NCBI RefSeq assembly: GCF_900114115.1
Contig: NZ_FORX01000002.1
Span: 1-64,000, forward strand
DNA length: 64,000 bases
Direction of reading: 5' to 3'
DNA from: Desulfomicrobium apsheronum
GTDB lineage: Bacteria; Desulfobacterota; Desulfovibrionia; Desulfovibrionales; Desulfomicrobiaceae
Under the pieces are notes generated by a model. That model ran no database searches, was not told the origin of the DNA, and worked only from the letters and a program-made list of their open reading frames with translations. The translations under genes were made by a program, and so were the position numbers. This document shows positions 15,277 to 24,037 of this stretch, piece by piece (positions within the stretch are counted from its first letter, which is position 1; the number at the start of each line of letters is the position of its first letter).

Positions 15277-15597
15277 CTAGAAGTTGAGAATCCTGTCGGC
15301 GCGTAGCACATGCTCATACAAAAATTTCATGTTTGAGAGTTTGACATGCTCAATCGCATCCACACCGTGAATGCCCATGCACTTGCCTCAGGCGACGAGC
15401 ACACCCTCGCTCAAGTCGAAGAGCTTGGCCTGTTCGGCGATGGGGAAGGTTTCGCTGTCGCCGGCGTAGAGGTCCACAGCAGGTCCATTCAGAAAAAGAG
15501 TCACGTCTTCGCCTTCGGTCAGCAGGAAGTTGCCGAATCTGACGGTGTTCCATTTGATCTCTGGGTCGGCGCTGGAAAGGATGAGAAGTATTTGCAT
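15277..15597 (-). CDS. DsrE-like protein, candidate selenoprotein (UGA at codon 70)
   Basis: A small DsrE/DsrF-fold protein of 106 aa when the in-frame TGA at 15388-15390 is read through. The N-terminal part (MQILLILSSADPE, TVRFGNFLLTEGEDVTLFL) is typical of DsrE-like sulfur-handling proteins. The part after the TGA continues the same family (GKCMGIHGVDAIEHV, KFLYEHVLRADRILNF) to TAG at 15277. The TGA falls where relatives have a Cys, giving U-G-K-C. Thirteen bases after it, on the mRNA, GCATTCAC and GTGGATGC form an 8-bp stem (15374-15367 with 15363-15356) around a GGU loop, the size, distance and loop expected of a bacterial SECIS. The start at 15597 has GGAG five bases upstream. A nonsense mutation is the alternative. 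Confidence 0.78.
15356..15374 (-). promoter_or_regulatory. Candidate bacterial SECIS element
   Basis: An 8-bp stem (one G.U pair) with loop GGU, whose loop begins 22 bases after the UGA codon of the DsrE-like gene. Known bacterial SECIS elements lie in this range and carry G/U in the apical loop. It is within the coding sequence, as bacterial SECIS elements are. Confidence 0.65.
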
Positions 15598-15603
15598 TAT
15601 CAC

Positions 15604-15994
15604 TCCATTTGTTAATTTTTGAGTCGAAATATTCGATAGGATGGCTACTGTAAATTCCTCTTTCAGGCGAGGAGGGTCTCAGCTTAAGGCCAAGTGGCTA
15701 TTTGGCATATGTTGCCGCTGGCGTTTCAGAAGCACGGAATCACGACGGCCAATACACATGAGATGAGAGCGAACGCCCAGTCGTAGCCCAGAACTCCGAT
15801 CAGGAGGGCCCCCTGTATTGGGCCAGACAGTTTTCGATATCGAAGATGGGCCGGAAGACGTCCATGGCCGAACCGCTTCGGCTTGTACTAACCGTTGGTG
15901 CTGATGATGTATTTATTTTTCATCCTCAGAGAATGAGTTTCTATCAATTCTCGTACAATACCAAGCGCTACTGATGAATAATTTTTTATTTAAT
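15604..15994. other. Intergenic stretch with a possible decayed membrane-protein tail
   Basis: On the minus strand, 15830 to 15726 reads GPIQGALLIGVLGYDWAFALI..AVVIPCF and a stop, like the last membrane helix of a transporter. No start codon or intact upstream frame is present, and the frame changes just before it. Otherwise no gene, RNA or clear repeat is seen. Confidence 0.35.
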
Positions 15995-16675
15995 CTAAAA
16001 ATTAGTTATATAATTTAATATCGATGACATTTGCTTATTGATTTTTTCATAGTCTTTAAATGTTGAAGATTTTATAATTGATTTTGATTGAATAAAATTG
16101 TCTGCAACAAGTTCTTCATTGCAGTTTGCAATCATTGAATCAATGGTTTCTGGAGTTGTTTCAAGGTGAAATTGTAACCCAATTATGTTTTTTCCATACT
16201 GAAAGGCTTGTTGTTCGCAAGCTACGCTTTGTGCCAATTGCACGGCTCCTTCGGGCAAGGTGAACGTTTCGCCGTGCCAATGAAAAACTTTAAGCGTATC
16301 TGGAAACTGAAAATCGGTATTCGGCACCTTGGTTATGTCAAACCAGCCGATTTCTTTTTGGGAATTTTTGTAAATTTCAGCCCCGAGCGCACTTGCCAGC
16401 AATTGGGCTCCTAAACAAATTCCAAGCATAGGAATCCCTGCACTGATTGCTTCTCGTAAAAATCTTTTTTCTTCAACAAGCCAAGGAAACTCCAATTCGT
16501 CATGGACACTCATGGGACCGCCCATGATTATAATAAGGTCTATTTTAGACAAAGCAGGCAGATCATTCGACTCGTAAAAACGCGTATATGACACGTTCGC
16601 GTTGCGCTGGTTTAACCATTTATCGATACTTCCAATGCCTTCGAAAGAAACATGTTGCAGTATGTGGACATTCAT
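15995..16675 (-). CDS. Class I glutamine amidotransferase-like protein
   Basis: A 226-aa protein of the GMP-synthase-like glutamine amidotransferase group, which hydrolyse glutamine or gamma-glutamyl bonds. It begins with NVHILQHVSFEGIGSI. MGGPMSVHDE provides the oxyanion region, GICLGAQLLA holds the catalytic Cys, and LQFHLETTPE holds the catalytic His/Glu. The start at 16675 is chosen because the family begins within a few residues of its first strand; a 24-residue extension to 16747 is open but would overlap a hairpin. AT-rich DNA. It stands alone next to the cupin gene; its substrate is not known. Confidence 0.82.
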   Translation of the reverse strand: MNVHILQHVSFEGIGSIDKWLNQRNANVSYTRFYESNDLPALSKIDLIIIMGGPMSVHDELEFPWLVEEKRFLREAISAGIPMLGICLGAQLLASALGAEIYKNSQKEIGWFDITKVPNTDFQFPDTLKVFHWHGETFTLPEGAVQLAQSVACEQQAFQYGKNIIGLQFHLETTPETIDSMIANCNEELVADNFIQSKSIIKSSTFKDYEKINKQMSSILNYITNF

Positions 16676-16745
16676 GAGGAAGCGCCTCTGATATGATTGC
16701 AGATTATTCAACTTGTCGATTGAGATCTTCACATGTTCAATTAGC

Positions 16746-16777
16746 ATTCAGGGTCTTGGTCTCTAACCAAGACCCTG
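16746..16777. repeat. Perfect 13-bp inverted repeat between amidotransferase and cupin genes
   Basis: tcagggtcttggt and accaagaccctga are separated by 5 bases. It follows the minus-strand cupin gene by about 80 bases and lacks a T run, so it may be a processing or termination hairpin for the cupin mRNA. A similar tcaggg/ccctga core occurs in the terminator after nrfA. Confidence 0.5.
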
Positions 16778-16858
16778 AGCAAATACTTTCGATTCATAAG
16801 TCAACAGCCGACATAAGCGACCGGCATGATCCTATTCCATCCCGCCCTTCGTCTTTGT

Positions 16859-17173
16859 TCAGATAGGCGGGGCAATGGTGACCACGGTGCGCATGTCAGT
16901 AATCGCCCTGATCCCGTGGGGAACGGCAATATCGCAGACGAGAACATCGCCGGCTTTGGCCGGCAGGATCCCGTCTTTCGCCAGAAATTCACCTTCGCCT
17001 TCCAGGATGAGAATTGAAAGCTGACCCTCAAGGTCATGAGAGTGGATGGGCAATTGCTGTCCCGCCCGGAAGTTGAAGTTCAGAATTTTGAAATAGGGAG
17101 ATTCGTGGACCAAAAGCTTCTTCAGGCCAAGGTCGTTGAATCCGTTGGCTTCGAACAAGTTGATTTTCTTCAT
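16859..17173 (-). CDS. Cupin-domain protein
   Basis: A 104-aa single-domain cupin. The first metal-binding motif is visible as HSHDLEGQLSILILEGEGEFL (key residues H, H, E) and the second as GDVLVCDIAVPHG. The start at 17173 has ACGGAG seven bases ahead. Small cupins of this kind often act as sensors or as enzymes on small ligands; the sequence does not say which. It is a single gene between the amidotransferase and nrfA, all on the minus strand but separated by hairpins. Confidence 0.75.
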   Translation of the reverse strand: MKKINLFEANGFNDLGLKKLLVHESPYFKILNFNFRAGQQLPIHSHDLEGQLSILILEGEGEFLAKDGILPAKAGDVLVCDIAVPHGIRAITDMRTVVTIAPPI

Positions 17174-17379
17174 GGTGCTACTCCGTGTGGTTATTGCTGA
17201 TCAAAATCATCATGCACATAGGTAATGCGAAAAATACGATTGTACATTTTTTTGTTTGCTTTCAGGTCAGTGTCAATCAGCGTCCAATAAATTTCTACGA
17301 GTTGACTTTGTGGTCAGTCTGCCTTGATGGTTGAGGCACATTTTTCTGCCCACTATTTGAGTTGCTTCAATTGTTCAAA

Positions 17380-17416
17380 AAAAATCAGGGCCCTGATTGG
17401 TGACCAGAGCCCTGAT
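17380..17416 (-). terminator. Terminator of the nrfHA operon
   Basis: On the minus strand atcagggctctgg and ccaatcagggccctgat-type arms fold into a strong stem followed by eight T. The segment contains the 14-base palindrome atcagggccctgat (17388-17401). It lies 24 bases after the nrfA stop. Confidence 0.75.
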
Positions 17417-17439
17417 AAAAGATGCCTGTAAATCCATCA

Positions 17440-19002
17440 CTAGCCGGCGGTTGCGACCGACTTGATCCTTCTATTTTCATCCCAGATCTGCTCGGCCTTG
17501 GGCGTGACCTTCAGATACTTGAACCACTTGTGGCTCGCCATGTGTTCCGGGTCCATTTGGAGTTCGCGGCTGTGTTCCATGATGGGCGGCACGAGTTCCT
17601 TGATGTCCTGGGACAGGGCTTCGGCGGTCGTGAAGGCTGCCGCCTTGATGGCGATGTCCACGGCCTTCTGGCTGTACTGCTGGGACTTGGCCAGGGTGTC
17701 CAGGGCCTTGGTCGGGTTGTGGAAGCCGACGCTGTTTTCTGCGGACACGAGATCCCAGAAGAATTGACCCTTGCGGCACATCTGGCGGGCATCAATCATG
17801 AGCCTCTCATAATCGGCCGGCTTTTCACCTGTGAATTCGCTGGCCATGCGGATGGCCTCGTGGGCCTTGACCGAGGTGTCCTGGGCGACCATGAGCTGCT
17901 GCCAGACCTTGTCCTGGGTGTAAATGACGCGCTGCTTGAGGTAGTCTGGCGTCTTGTCCGTGTGGCATTGACGGCAGGCCTTCATGTCCGGGTCTTTCAA
18001 GGGTGAGTTCCAATGATGGTTGGACATCTTCTTCTTGCCGTCGAGGCGGGTGTAGCTCATGTGGCAGTCGGCGCAACTCACACCCGCCGCGCCGTGCACA
18101 CCGTTGTGCCATGTCTCGTACTCGGGGTGCTGGGCCTTGAGCATCGGGGTCTGGGACACGGGATGGATCCAGTCGACGAAGTTGCCTTCGAAACCCGGAA
18201 TCGTCGTGTCGCCGTGGGTGGTGTAGTACTCATAAATTTGTTCAGGATCCTTGCCCTGGGACCAGGGAAAAACAACCTTTTTGGGAGCGCCGAAGCTCTT
18301 GTCCTGGAAGTAGTACTCGACGTGACACTGACCGCACATGAGCGCACGCTGTTCGTTGCGGGACAGGGTCTTGAAATCCTTGCCTTCGGCTTTCAGATGA
18401 TCCTGAAGAGGCACCGAATAGAGACGAAGTTCCATGTTGGCCGGATCATGACAGTTGGCGCAGCCGATGGTGTTTTCGTCCATGTCGACTTCTTCGCGGA
18501 ACTCGTTGAAGTCCTTGGCCCAGAACTCGTCACCATATTTGCCGACCCATTCGTTCATCTTGGCGCCCTTGCAGTTCCAGCAGGTGGCAGGAAGGCCAGC
18601 TTTTTCGTCGTAGCGGTTCAGGCGGTCGATGTTCAGAATATCCTTCATGGCATAGGTGTGACCGCGTGCCGCCTTGTATTCATAGCTGAATGCATATCCG
18701 AGCCAAAGGTTCTTGAGATATGGCTGGGCATGCTTGTAACCCTTGGGCAGAGGGTTGACGTTGTCATGCTTGTCGTAGGCTACGGACCCACCGTACTCGG
18801 TCATGATCTCGGATTCGTTGTTTCGGAGGAATGTTTCGTAGTGCAGGGGGAATTCAGCCTTAAAGGCGGAGTTTTTTATTTCGTCAGATTTTAGTTTGGT
18901 TTTGAACACCGGGGTTTTTGGTTCAGAGAAGTCGGAACAGGCTGTCAGTGCCAAAGCCAGGCCAGCGGCCAGAACGAGGAACGTGGTTTTGGTTTTACGC
19001 AT
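17440..19002 (-). CDS. nrfA: Cytochrome c nitrite reductase catalytic subunit NrfA
   Basis: A 520-aa pentahaem nitrite reductase that reduces nitrite to ammonia with six electrons and can also reduce NO and hydroxylamine. It carries one CWNCK motif, the lysine-coordinated active-site haem, and four CxxCH motifs (CANCH, CGQCH, CADCH, CRQCH), exactly the NrfA set. The signal sequence ends LALTACSD, which fits a lipobox and agrees with the membrane-bound NrfHA complexes of Desulfovibrio. Its start overlaps the 3' end of nrfH by 8 bases, so the two are co-translated. A strong terminator follows. Confidence 0.95.
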   Translation of the reverse strand: MRKTKTTFLVLAAGLALALTACSDFSEPKTPVFKTKLKSDEIKNSAFKAEFPLHYETFLRNNESEIMTEYGGSVAYDKHDNVNPLPKGYKHAQPYLKNLWLGYAFSYEYKAARGHTYAMKDILNIDRLNRYDEKAGLPATCWNCKGAKMNEWVGKYGDEFWAKDFNEFREEVDMDENTIGCANCHDPANMELRLYSVPLQDHLKAEGKDFKTLSRNEQRALMCGQCHVEYYFQDKSFGAPKKVVFPWSQGKDPEQIYEYYTTHGDTTIPGFEGNFVDWIHPVSQTPMLKAQHPEYETWHNGVHGAAGVSCADCHMSYTRLDGKKKMSNHHWNSPLKDPDMKACRQCHTDKTPDYLKQRVIYTQDKVWQQLMVAQDTSVKAHEAIRMASEFTGEKPADYERLMIDARQMCRKGQFFWDLVSAENSVGFHNPTKALDTLAKSQQYSQKAVDIAIKAAAFTTAEALSQDIKELVPPIMEHSRELQMDPEHMASHKWFKYLKVTPKAEQIWDENRRIKSVATAG

Positions 19003-19471
19003 CGGCTGCGCTCCTTTTTGCTACGGGGATTTTTGGAGTGTGGGGCACGTGACGGTGGCAGTCCGTACAGAACTTCTTGCTCTGCATGACAACGGTGGAT
19101 GTGGTCGCACCGTGGCAGCGCTGGCAATTTTCCTGCGTTACTTCCTTCGTTTCCTCGCCTGGGTGAATCAGGTCGGGGATCGATTTGGTCACGGTTGCGA
19201 GGATGTCCCGGGTGCCTTCTTTGGTTTTGAAGGGAATCTTGGCAATGAGATTGTGGGGCGCATGGCATTCGTTGCACGCCAGTTCGGCATGGACCGAACG
19301 CTTGTGCGTTAACGCTGCCTCGGACATAGAGTGGCAGCTCCCGCAAAACATGGCCTGATCGGTCGTGTTCATGGCTACCGCCGCGCCAATTGTCAGCAGA
19401 ACGCCAACGAGGGCTGGGGGGAGTACACGGCTCCATCTCATTTTTGTGGGTGGTTTTTGTTCAAGAATCAT
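18995..19471 (-). CDS. nrfH: Tetrahaem quinol dehydrogenase NrfH
   Basis: A 158-aa NapC/NirT-family membrane cytochrome that takes electrons from menaquinol to NrfA. An N-terminal membrane anchor (about residues 13-35, VLPPALVGVLLTIGAAVAM) precedes four haem motifs: CGSCHSM, the NrfH-type first haem with Met nearby, then CNECH, CQRCH and CTDCH. The start at 19471 has GGAGGG five bases before it; the TTG one codon earlier is less likely. The divergent tetR-like gene lies 250 bases away, so the shared region probably holds the nrf promoter. Confidence 0.95.
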   Translation of the reverse strand: MILEQKPPTKMRWSRVLPPALVGVLLTIGAAVAMNTTDQAMFCGSCHSMSEAALTHKRSVHAELACNECHAPHNLIAKIPFKTKEGTRDILATVTKSIPDLIHPGEETKEVTQENCQRCHGATTSTVVMQSKKFCTDCHRHVPHTPKIPVAKRSAADA

Positions 19472-19723
19472 CAATCCCTCCTGTTAAAAAAAACATATGT
19501 TTTCTTTCACGCCTGTGGCAAAGGCGGAATTAACTACGAGTTGAGTGAGTATCCGGTTGGGTTGTGCGATTTTCCATAGTTTACATTTTGTTTTGTTTCA
19601 ACATGTTATTATGGGACGCTTGGCTAAAACACCATCTAACTATTCGAAATGGAAAGACGCGGCCTTGACAAAGCCTGATAGCGAAACCAATGAAAGTTAT
19701 CAATTGCTTTCTTTGGAGACATA

Positions 19724-20332
19724 ATGACCTCGACATCAAAATATCTTTCGGCAGAGGAGAGACGGGCCATGGCCGTCAAAGCGGTGCTTGAATTAGCTGC
19801 CATTCAGAATCCAGGCGAGATTACGACCACAGAAATCGCTGCGCACATGGGCTTGTCCCAGGGCGGCATTTTTCGACATTTTTCCAGCAAAGACGAAATC
19901 TGGCGCACGGTCATGGAGTGGGTTGCCACAGAATTGCATTCCCGTGTTGCACGTGCGGCGGAAAGCGCCAACAGTCCAATCTTCTCCCTTGAGGCTATGT
20001 TCATGGCCCATGTCGCCTTCGCGATTGAGTATCCCGGAGTTCCGCGCATGTTGTTTGGGGAACTTCCGAAAACAGAATCAACTCCAGCCAAAATTGCCGT
20101 TGCCTCGTTGCTTGAACGATACGGAAAACTCCTGACATTGAAGCTGGAGCAAGGAAAGTCCTGCGGCGAGGTGGATTGTTCGATCTCAACTGAAGCAGCG
20201 GTCGCTCTTTTTGTCGGAACTGTTCAAGGGCTCATCATCAAGGCGGTGCTATTTGGTGATGTTGGCCATTTGCGCCAGGGGGCTCCAGAGGCGTTTGCCT
20301 TGTTTCGTCGCGCCATAAGGAAATCCATATGA
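19724..20332 (+). CDS. TetR-family transcriptional regulator
   Basis: A 202-aa regulator with an N-terminal helix-turn-helix (ITTTEIAAHMGLSQGGIFRHFSS, about residues 35-57) and a helical ligand-binding C-terminal domain. It is divergent from nrfHA, and its stop codon overlaps the start of the following membrane fusion protein gene, so it very probably controls that exporter. Whether it also acts on nrfHA is open. The ligand is unknown. Confidence 0.88.
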   Translation: MTSTSKYLSAEERRAMAVKAVLELAAIQNPGEITTTEIAAHMGLSQGGIFRHFSSKDEIWRTVMEWVATELHSRVARAAESANSPIFSLEAMFMAHVAFAIEYPGVPRMLFGELPKTESTPAKIAVASLLERYGKLLTLKLEQGKSCGEVDCSISTEAAVALFVGTVQGLIIKAVLFGDVGHLRQGAPEAFALFRRAIRKSI

Positions 20333-21519
20333 TGAGTCTCATGTCCCGCAATAAATTTCTGCTGCTGGTGGTGCTAGGCCTCTTGGCCGGGGCCTTCATT
20401 TATGTGGTGCTGCGTTCCGGCCCGCTGGCTCCCGTTGCGGTCGTCGTGTCCGAGGTCAGGGATATGCCGGTGGAGCCGTCGCTTTTCGGCATCGGCACGG
20501 TGGAAGCGCGGTACACGCAGAACATCGGACCGACAGGCTCCGGCCGGGTTCTTGCGATTTTGGTGGATGTCGGGGACAGGGTCGAGCCGGGGCAGATCAT
20601 TGGTGAAATGGATCCCGTGGATCTCGATGACAGGCTGGGCGCCCAAGATGCCGCCCTGCTGCGTGCCGCCGCGACCGTGCGGGCTGCCGAAGCCCAGGTT
20701 TCGGAACTGCGGGCGAAAACAACCTACGCCGAATCCCAGGCCCGCCGCTTTGAAACCCTGGTGCAGAGCGGAGCGGTGAGCAGGGAGGCCTTTGAGGCCC
20801 GTCAGCAGGAGTTGGACGTCGCGAAGAGCGGGCTCAAGGCCGCCATTGCGACCGTGGCTTCGGCCAAACACGAATACGACCGCCTCACGTCCGAAGGGGC
20901 CGGCATATCCCGCCAGCGGGAGACCGTCAGACTGGTTTCGCCTGTTGCCGGTCTGGTCACCAGGCGTCTGATCGAGCCCGGCACGACTGCCGTGGCCGGA
21001 CAGACCGTGGTGGAGATCATCGATCCGGACCACGTCTGGGTGAATGCCCGCTTCGACCAGCTCCGGGCTTCCGGCCTTGCGACCGGTTTGCCGGCGCGTG
21101 TCGTGCTGCGTTCCCGCTCATCGGAATCGCTATCTGCGCATGTGTACCGTGTCGAGCCGGTTGCGGACGCCGTGACCGAAGAGCTGCTGGCGAAAGTGAC
21201 TTTTGAATCCCTGCCCGACCCCCTGCCTGCCATCGGCGAACTGGCCGAGGTGACCGTGGATCTGCCTGCCTTGCCGCCTGCTCCGACCATTCCCGGCAGC
21301 AGCGTGCTGCGCGACAAAAACACGCTTGGGGTCTGGGTGGTTGAAGGCGGGAGCATCGAATTCGTCCCCGTTGAACTCGGACAGGCAGACCTTGACGGGC
21401 TGGTCCAGGTCCGCAAGGGGCTGCGTGTGGGGCAGACCGTCGTCTCGCATAGCGCGTCCACGCTGACGGCCAGAAGCGGCATCAAGATTGTGGACCATCT
21501 TCCGGGGGTGCCCAAATGA
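20329..21519 (+). CDS. HlyD/MacA-type periplasmic adaptor of an ABC exporter
   Basis: A 396-aa membrane fusion protein: an N-terminal membrane anchor (about residues 9-28), a lipoyl half (GSGRVLAILVDVGDRVEPGQ), an alpha hairpin (AEAQVSELRAKTTYAESQARR), the second lipoyl half (SPVAGLVTRRLIEPGTTAVAGQ) and a beta-barrel region. It connects the inner-membrane transporter to the outer membrane. ATGA-type overlaps join it to tetR before and to the permease after, so the four genes form one translation unit. The layout resembles DevBCA-type exporters; the substrate is not known. Confidence 0.86.
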   Translation: MMSLMSRNKFLLLVVLGLLAGAFIYVVLRSGPLAPVAVVVSEVRDMPVEPSLFGIGTVEARYTQNIGPTGSGRVLAILVDVGDRVEPGQIIGEMDPVDLDDRLGAQDAALLRAAATVRAAEAQVSELRAKTTYAESQARRFETLVQSGAVSREAFEARQQELDVAKSGLKAAIATVASAKHEYDRLTSEGAGISRQRETVRLVSPVAGLVTRRLIEPGTTAVAGQTVVEIIDPDHVWVNARFDQLRASGLATGLPARVVLRSRSSESLSAHVYRVEPVADAVTEELLAKVTFESLPDPLPAIGELAEVTVDLPALPPAPTIPGSSVLRDKNTLGVWVVEGGSIEFVPVELGQADLDGLVQVRKGLRVGQTVVSHSASTLTARSGIKIVDHLPGVPK

Positions 21520-22715
21520 TCAGCCTGGCCGGGCGCGATATCCTGCATTCCTGGGGGAAGTTCGTCTTCACCGGGGTGGGGCTTGGCCTGCTCATCGGTG
21601 TGACGCTTTCCATGGCCGGCATCTATCGCGGCATGGTCGAGGACGCCAAGGTGCTTCTGGACAACAGCGGCGCGGATCTGTGGGTCGTGCAGCAGGATAC
21701 CCTGGGGCCGTACGCGGAATCCTCGACCATTCCCGACGACGTCTATCGCTCGATTCTCGGCATGGAGGGAGTGGAGCGGGTTTCGAATGTGACCTACCTG
21801 ACCATGCAGGTCCGGCACGACGGCGGCGACGTGCGGGCCATGGTTGTCGGTGTGGTACCGGGAGGGCCGGGGGAGCCCGGACAGCCAATTTTTCTGGTGG
21901 CTGGACGTCACATTACCCGCAGTCATTATGAGGCCGTGGCAGATGTCAGGACTGGCTTCAGACTCGGGCAAGAGATTGTCATCCGCAGGAATGTCTACAC
22001 GGTTGTCGGACTGACCCGGCGGACGGTTTCCTCGGGCGGTGATCCCATGGTTTTCATTCCGCTCAAGGACGCCCAGGAGGCGCAGTTTTTAAAAGATAAC
22101 GACGCCATCGTCCGTTCACGCCAGCGGGCAGCGCAGAATCCGGCATTCAACCGGCCGATTCCGGGTCTTCTGGACGCAGTCATCGCGTCCCAGTCCACCA
22201 ATTCCAACGTCAACGCCGTGCTGGTCAGCCTCGCTCCCGGTCATTTGCCGAATGAAGTTGCGAAATCCATTCAGCGCTGGAGCAGGTATCAAGTCTATAC
22301 TCGGGCGCAGATGGAGGAAATCCTGATCGAAAAGCTCGTGGCCACTTCGGCCCGTCAGATCGGCATGTTTCTGGTCATTCTGTCCGTGGTCAGCGCGGCC
22401 ATCGTCGCCTTCATCATTTATACGCTGACCATGGGTAAGATCCGTGAAATCGCGGTCCTGAAACTTATCGGCACCCGCAACAGGACCATTGCCTCGATGA
22501 TCCTGCAACAGGCGCTGGGGCTTGGGCTGATCGGCTTCGTGGTCGGCAAGATCTCGGCCACGCTGTGGGCCCCCATTTTTCCGAAATACGTTCTGCTCCT
22601 GCCCGAAGATGCGGTGCGCGGGCTGATCGCAGTCATGGTCATTTGTTCACTGGCCAGCGTCATGGCGATCAGGGCGGCCCTCAAGGTCGATCCGGCCGAA
22701 GCCATTGGAGGATGA
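21516..22715 (+). CDS. MacB/FtsX-type ABC exporter permease
   Basis: A 399-aa permease with one membrane helix near the N-terminus (FVFTGVGLGLLIGVTLSMAG), a large periplasmic domain (about residues 40-280) and three C-terminal helices (MFLVILSVVSAAIVAFIIYTL and two more), the FtsX/MacB topology. It begins in an ATGA overlap with the adaptor gene and ends overlapping the ATPase start region. There is no fused ATPase; that is a separate gene here, as in DevBCA-type systems. Confidence 0.86.
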   Translation: MISLAGRDILHSWGKFVFTGVGLGLLIGVTLSMAGIYRGMVEDAKVLLDNSGADLWVVQQDTLGPYAESSTIPDDVYRSILGMEGVERVSNVTYLTMQVRHDGGDVRAMVVGVVPGGPGEPGQPIFLVAGRHITRSHYEAVADVRTGFRLGQEIVIRRNVYTVVGLTRRTVSSGGDPMVFIPLKDAQEAQFLKDNDAIVRSRQRAAQNPAFNRPIPGLLDAVIASQSTNSNVNAVLVSLAPGHLPNEVAKSIQRWSRYQVYTRAQMEEILIEKLVATSARQIGMFLVILSVVSAAIVAFIIYTLTMGKIREIAVLKLIGTRNRTIASMILQQALGLGLIGFVVGKISATLWAPIFPKYVLLLPEDAVRGLIAVMVICSLASVMAIRAALKVDPAEAIGG

Positions 22716-22717
22716 TG

Positions 22718-23422
22718 ATGCCTGGAATACTCATCGAAGACGTGCGCAAGCGCTACGGGCAAGGCGAGGCTGCGGTGGACGCCCTGAAGGGGGTGGACAT
22801 GGTCGTTGGGCCAGGAGAAGTGGTCGGCCTCATAGGCCCGTCCGGTTCAGGAAAGAGCACTCTGCTCAAATGCCTTGGGGCGGTCATCGAGCCGAGCGCC
22901 GGGAAGATGACGCTGGGGGATGATGTCATTTTTGATCAGGATTGGAAGATTCCCGATTTGCGAGCGCTCAGACGTGACAAGATCGGATTCATCTTTCAGG
23001 CGCCCTATCTTATTCCCTTTTTGGATGTTACGGACAACGTGGCTTTGCTGCCGATGCTGTCCGGCATTCCGAATTCCAAGGCCAGGGCCTTGGCCCAGGA
23101 ATTTCTCGAAGCTCTGGACGTCGGACACAGGGCGGGGGCCATGCCTTCCCAGCTTTCGGGAGGGGAGCAGCAGCGTGTGTCCATTGCCCGCGCCCTCGTC
23201 AATCGTCCGCCTGTCATTCTGGCTGACGAGCCGACCGCACCTCTGGACAGCGAACGAGCCATGGCCGTGATCCGGATTCTGAACCAGATGGCCAAACAGT
23301 TTGAAACCGCGATCATTGTCGTGACCCACGATGAAAAAATCATTCCGACTTTCAAGCGATTGTACCAAATACGAGATGGGCGAACTGAAGAGCAGGCTGG
23401 CGAAGGAAGGGCAATAGATTGA
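22718..23422 (+). CDS. ABC exporter ATPase (LolD/MacB/DevA type)
   Basis: A 234-aa nucleotide-binding subunit. Walker A is GPSGSGKS, the Q-loop lies in FIFQAPYLIPF, the signature is LSGGEQQRV, Walker B is VILADEP, with D-loop PLDS and switch His in VVTHDE. Three ATG codons in a row (22712, 22715, 22718) can start it; 22718 best fits the GGAGG site, which lies inside the end of the permease gene. It powers the exporter encoded by the two preceding genes. Confidence 0.92.
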   Translation: MPGILIEDVRKRYGQGEAAVDALKGVDMVVGPGEVVGLIGPSGSGKSTLLKCLGAVIEPSAGKMTLGDDVIFDQDWKIPDLRALRRDKIGFIFQAPYLIPFLDVTDNVALLPMLSGIPNSKARALAQEFLEALDVGHRAGAMPSQLSGGEQQRVSIARALVNRPPVILADEPTAPLDSERAMAVIRILNQMAKQFETAIIVVTHDEKIIPTFKRLYQIRDGRTEEQAGEGRAID

Positions 23423-23440
23423 ATTGATAGGGAGGGTGAT

Positions 23441-24034
23441 ATGAAAGATCACTGTGACGCTTTGGATTTGTCTGAAGATGATGTCATCAATGCCATGCGT
23501 TCCATGCAAGGATACGTCGATATAACACCTGGAGATTTTCGGGAAATTTATTCAATCGCTTACGATTTGGCATTGAAGAGAGTCCGTACACTTTGGAAGG
23601 CGGAAGACGCCATGACGTCTCCTGTTCATTGCCTTCATCGTGAAATGAGCGCCTCTGAGGCTGCGTCATTTATGGCTTCGCACGGCATCAGCGGTGCTCC
23701 GGTTGTTGACGAAAACGGGACGATCTGCGGGGTTGTCTCGGAAAAGGATTTTCTCAAGAAGATGGGACTGCCAGGAACCGCCTCATTCATGGCTGTTGTG
23801 TCGCGATGCATGACCATTGACGGCTGTTTGGTTTCTGACCTTGGAGGTTTGAGTGTTCGGGAGTTGATGAATTGTCCGCCGATTGTCGCGGCCAAGGAAA
23901 CGGCATTGGCGGATATCTCAGAGCTTTTTTCGAAACATTCCATCAACCGAGTGCCAATTTGTGATACTGACGGACGCCCAATAGGGATTGTCACCAGAAC
24001 CAATCTCGTCGGTTCTCTGTGTGAGTTGAGGTAA
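23441..24034 (+). CDS. CBS-pair protein
   Basis: A 197-aa protein with an N-terminal helical part (about 50 residues) and two CBS motifs: AEDAMTSPVHCL...GISGAPVVDENGTICGVVSEKDFL and VRELMNCPPIVAAKETALADI...INRVPICDTDGRPIGIVTRTNLV (shown by landmark segments GAPVVDENG and NRVPICDTDG). CBS pairs bind adenine nucleotides and regulate partner transporters or enzymes. It lies 3 bases before the HPP membrane-protein gene, a recurring bacterial pairing, so it probably regulates that protein. A GGAGG site precedes the start. Confidence 0.85.
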   Translation: MKDHCDALDLSEDDVINAMRSMQGYVDITPGDFREIYSIAYDLALKRVRTLWKAEDAMTSPVHCLHREMSASEAASFMASHGISGAPVVDENGTICGVVSEKDFLKKMGLPGTASFMAVVSRCMTIDGCLVSDLGGLSVRELMNCPPIVAAKETALADISELFSKHSINRVPICDTDGRPIGIVTRTNLVGSLCELR

Positions 24035-24037
24035 GCC

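Noticed and set aside
18013..18894. 293-codon frame opposite nrfA
   Set aside because: The opposite strand has the five haem motifs in order; this frame only reflects codon bias.
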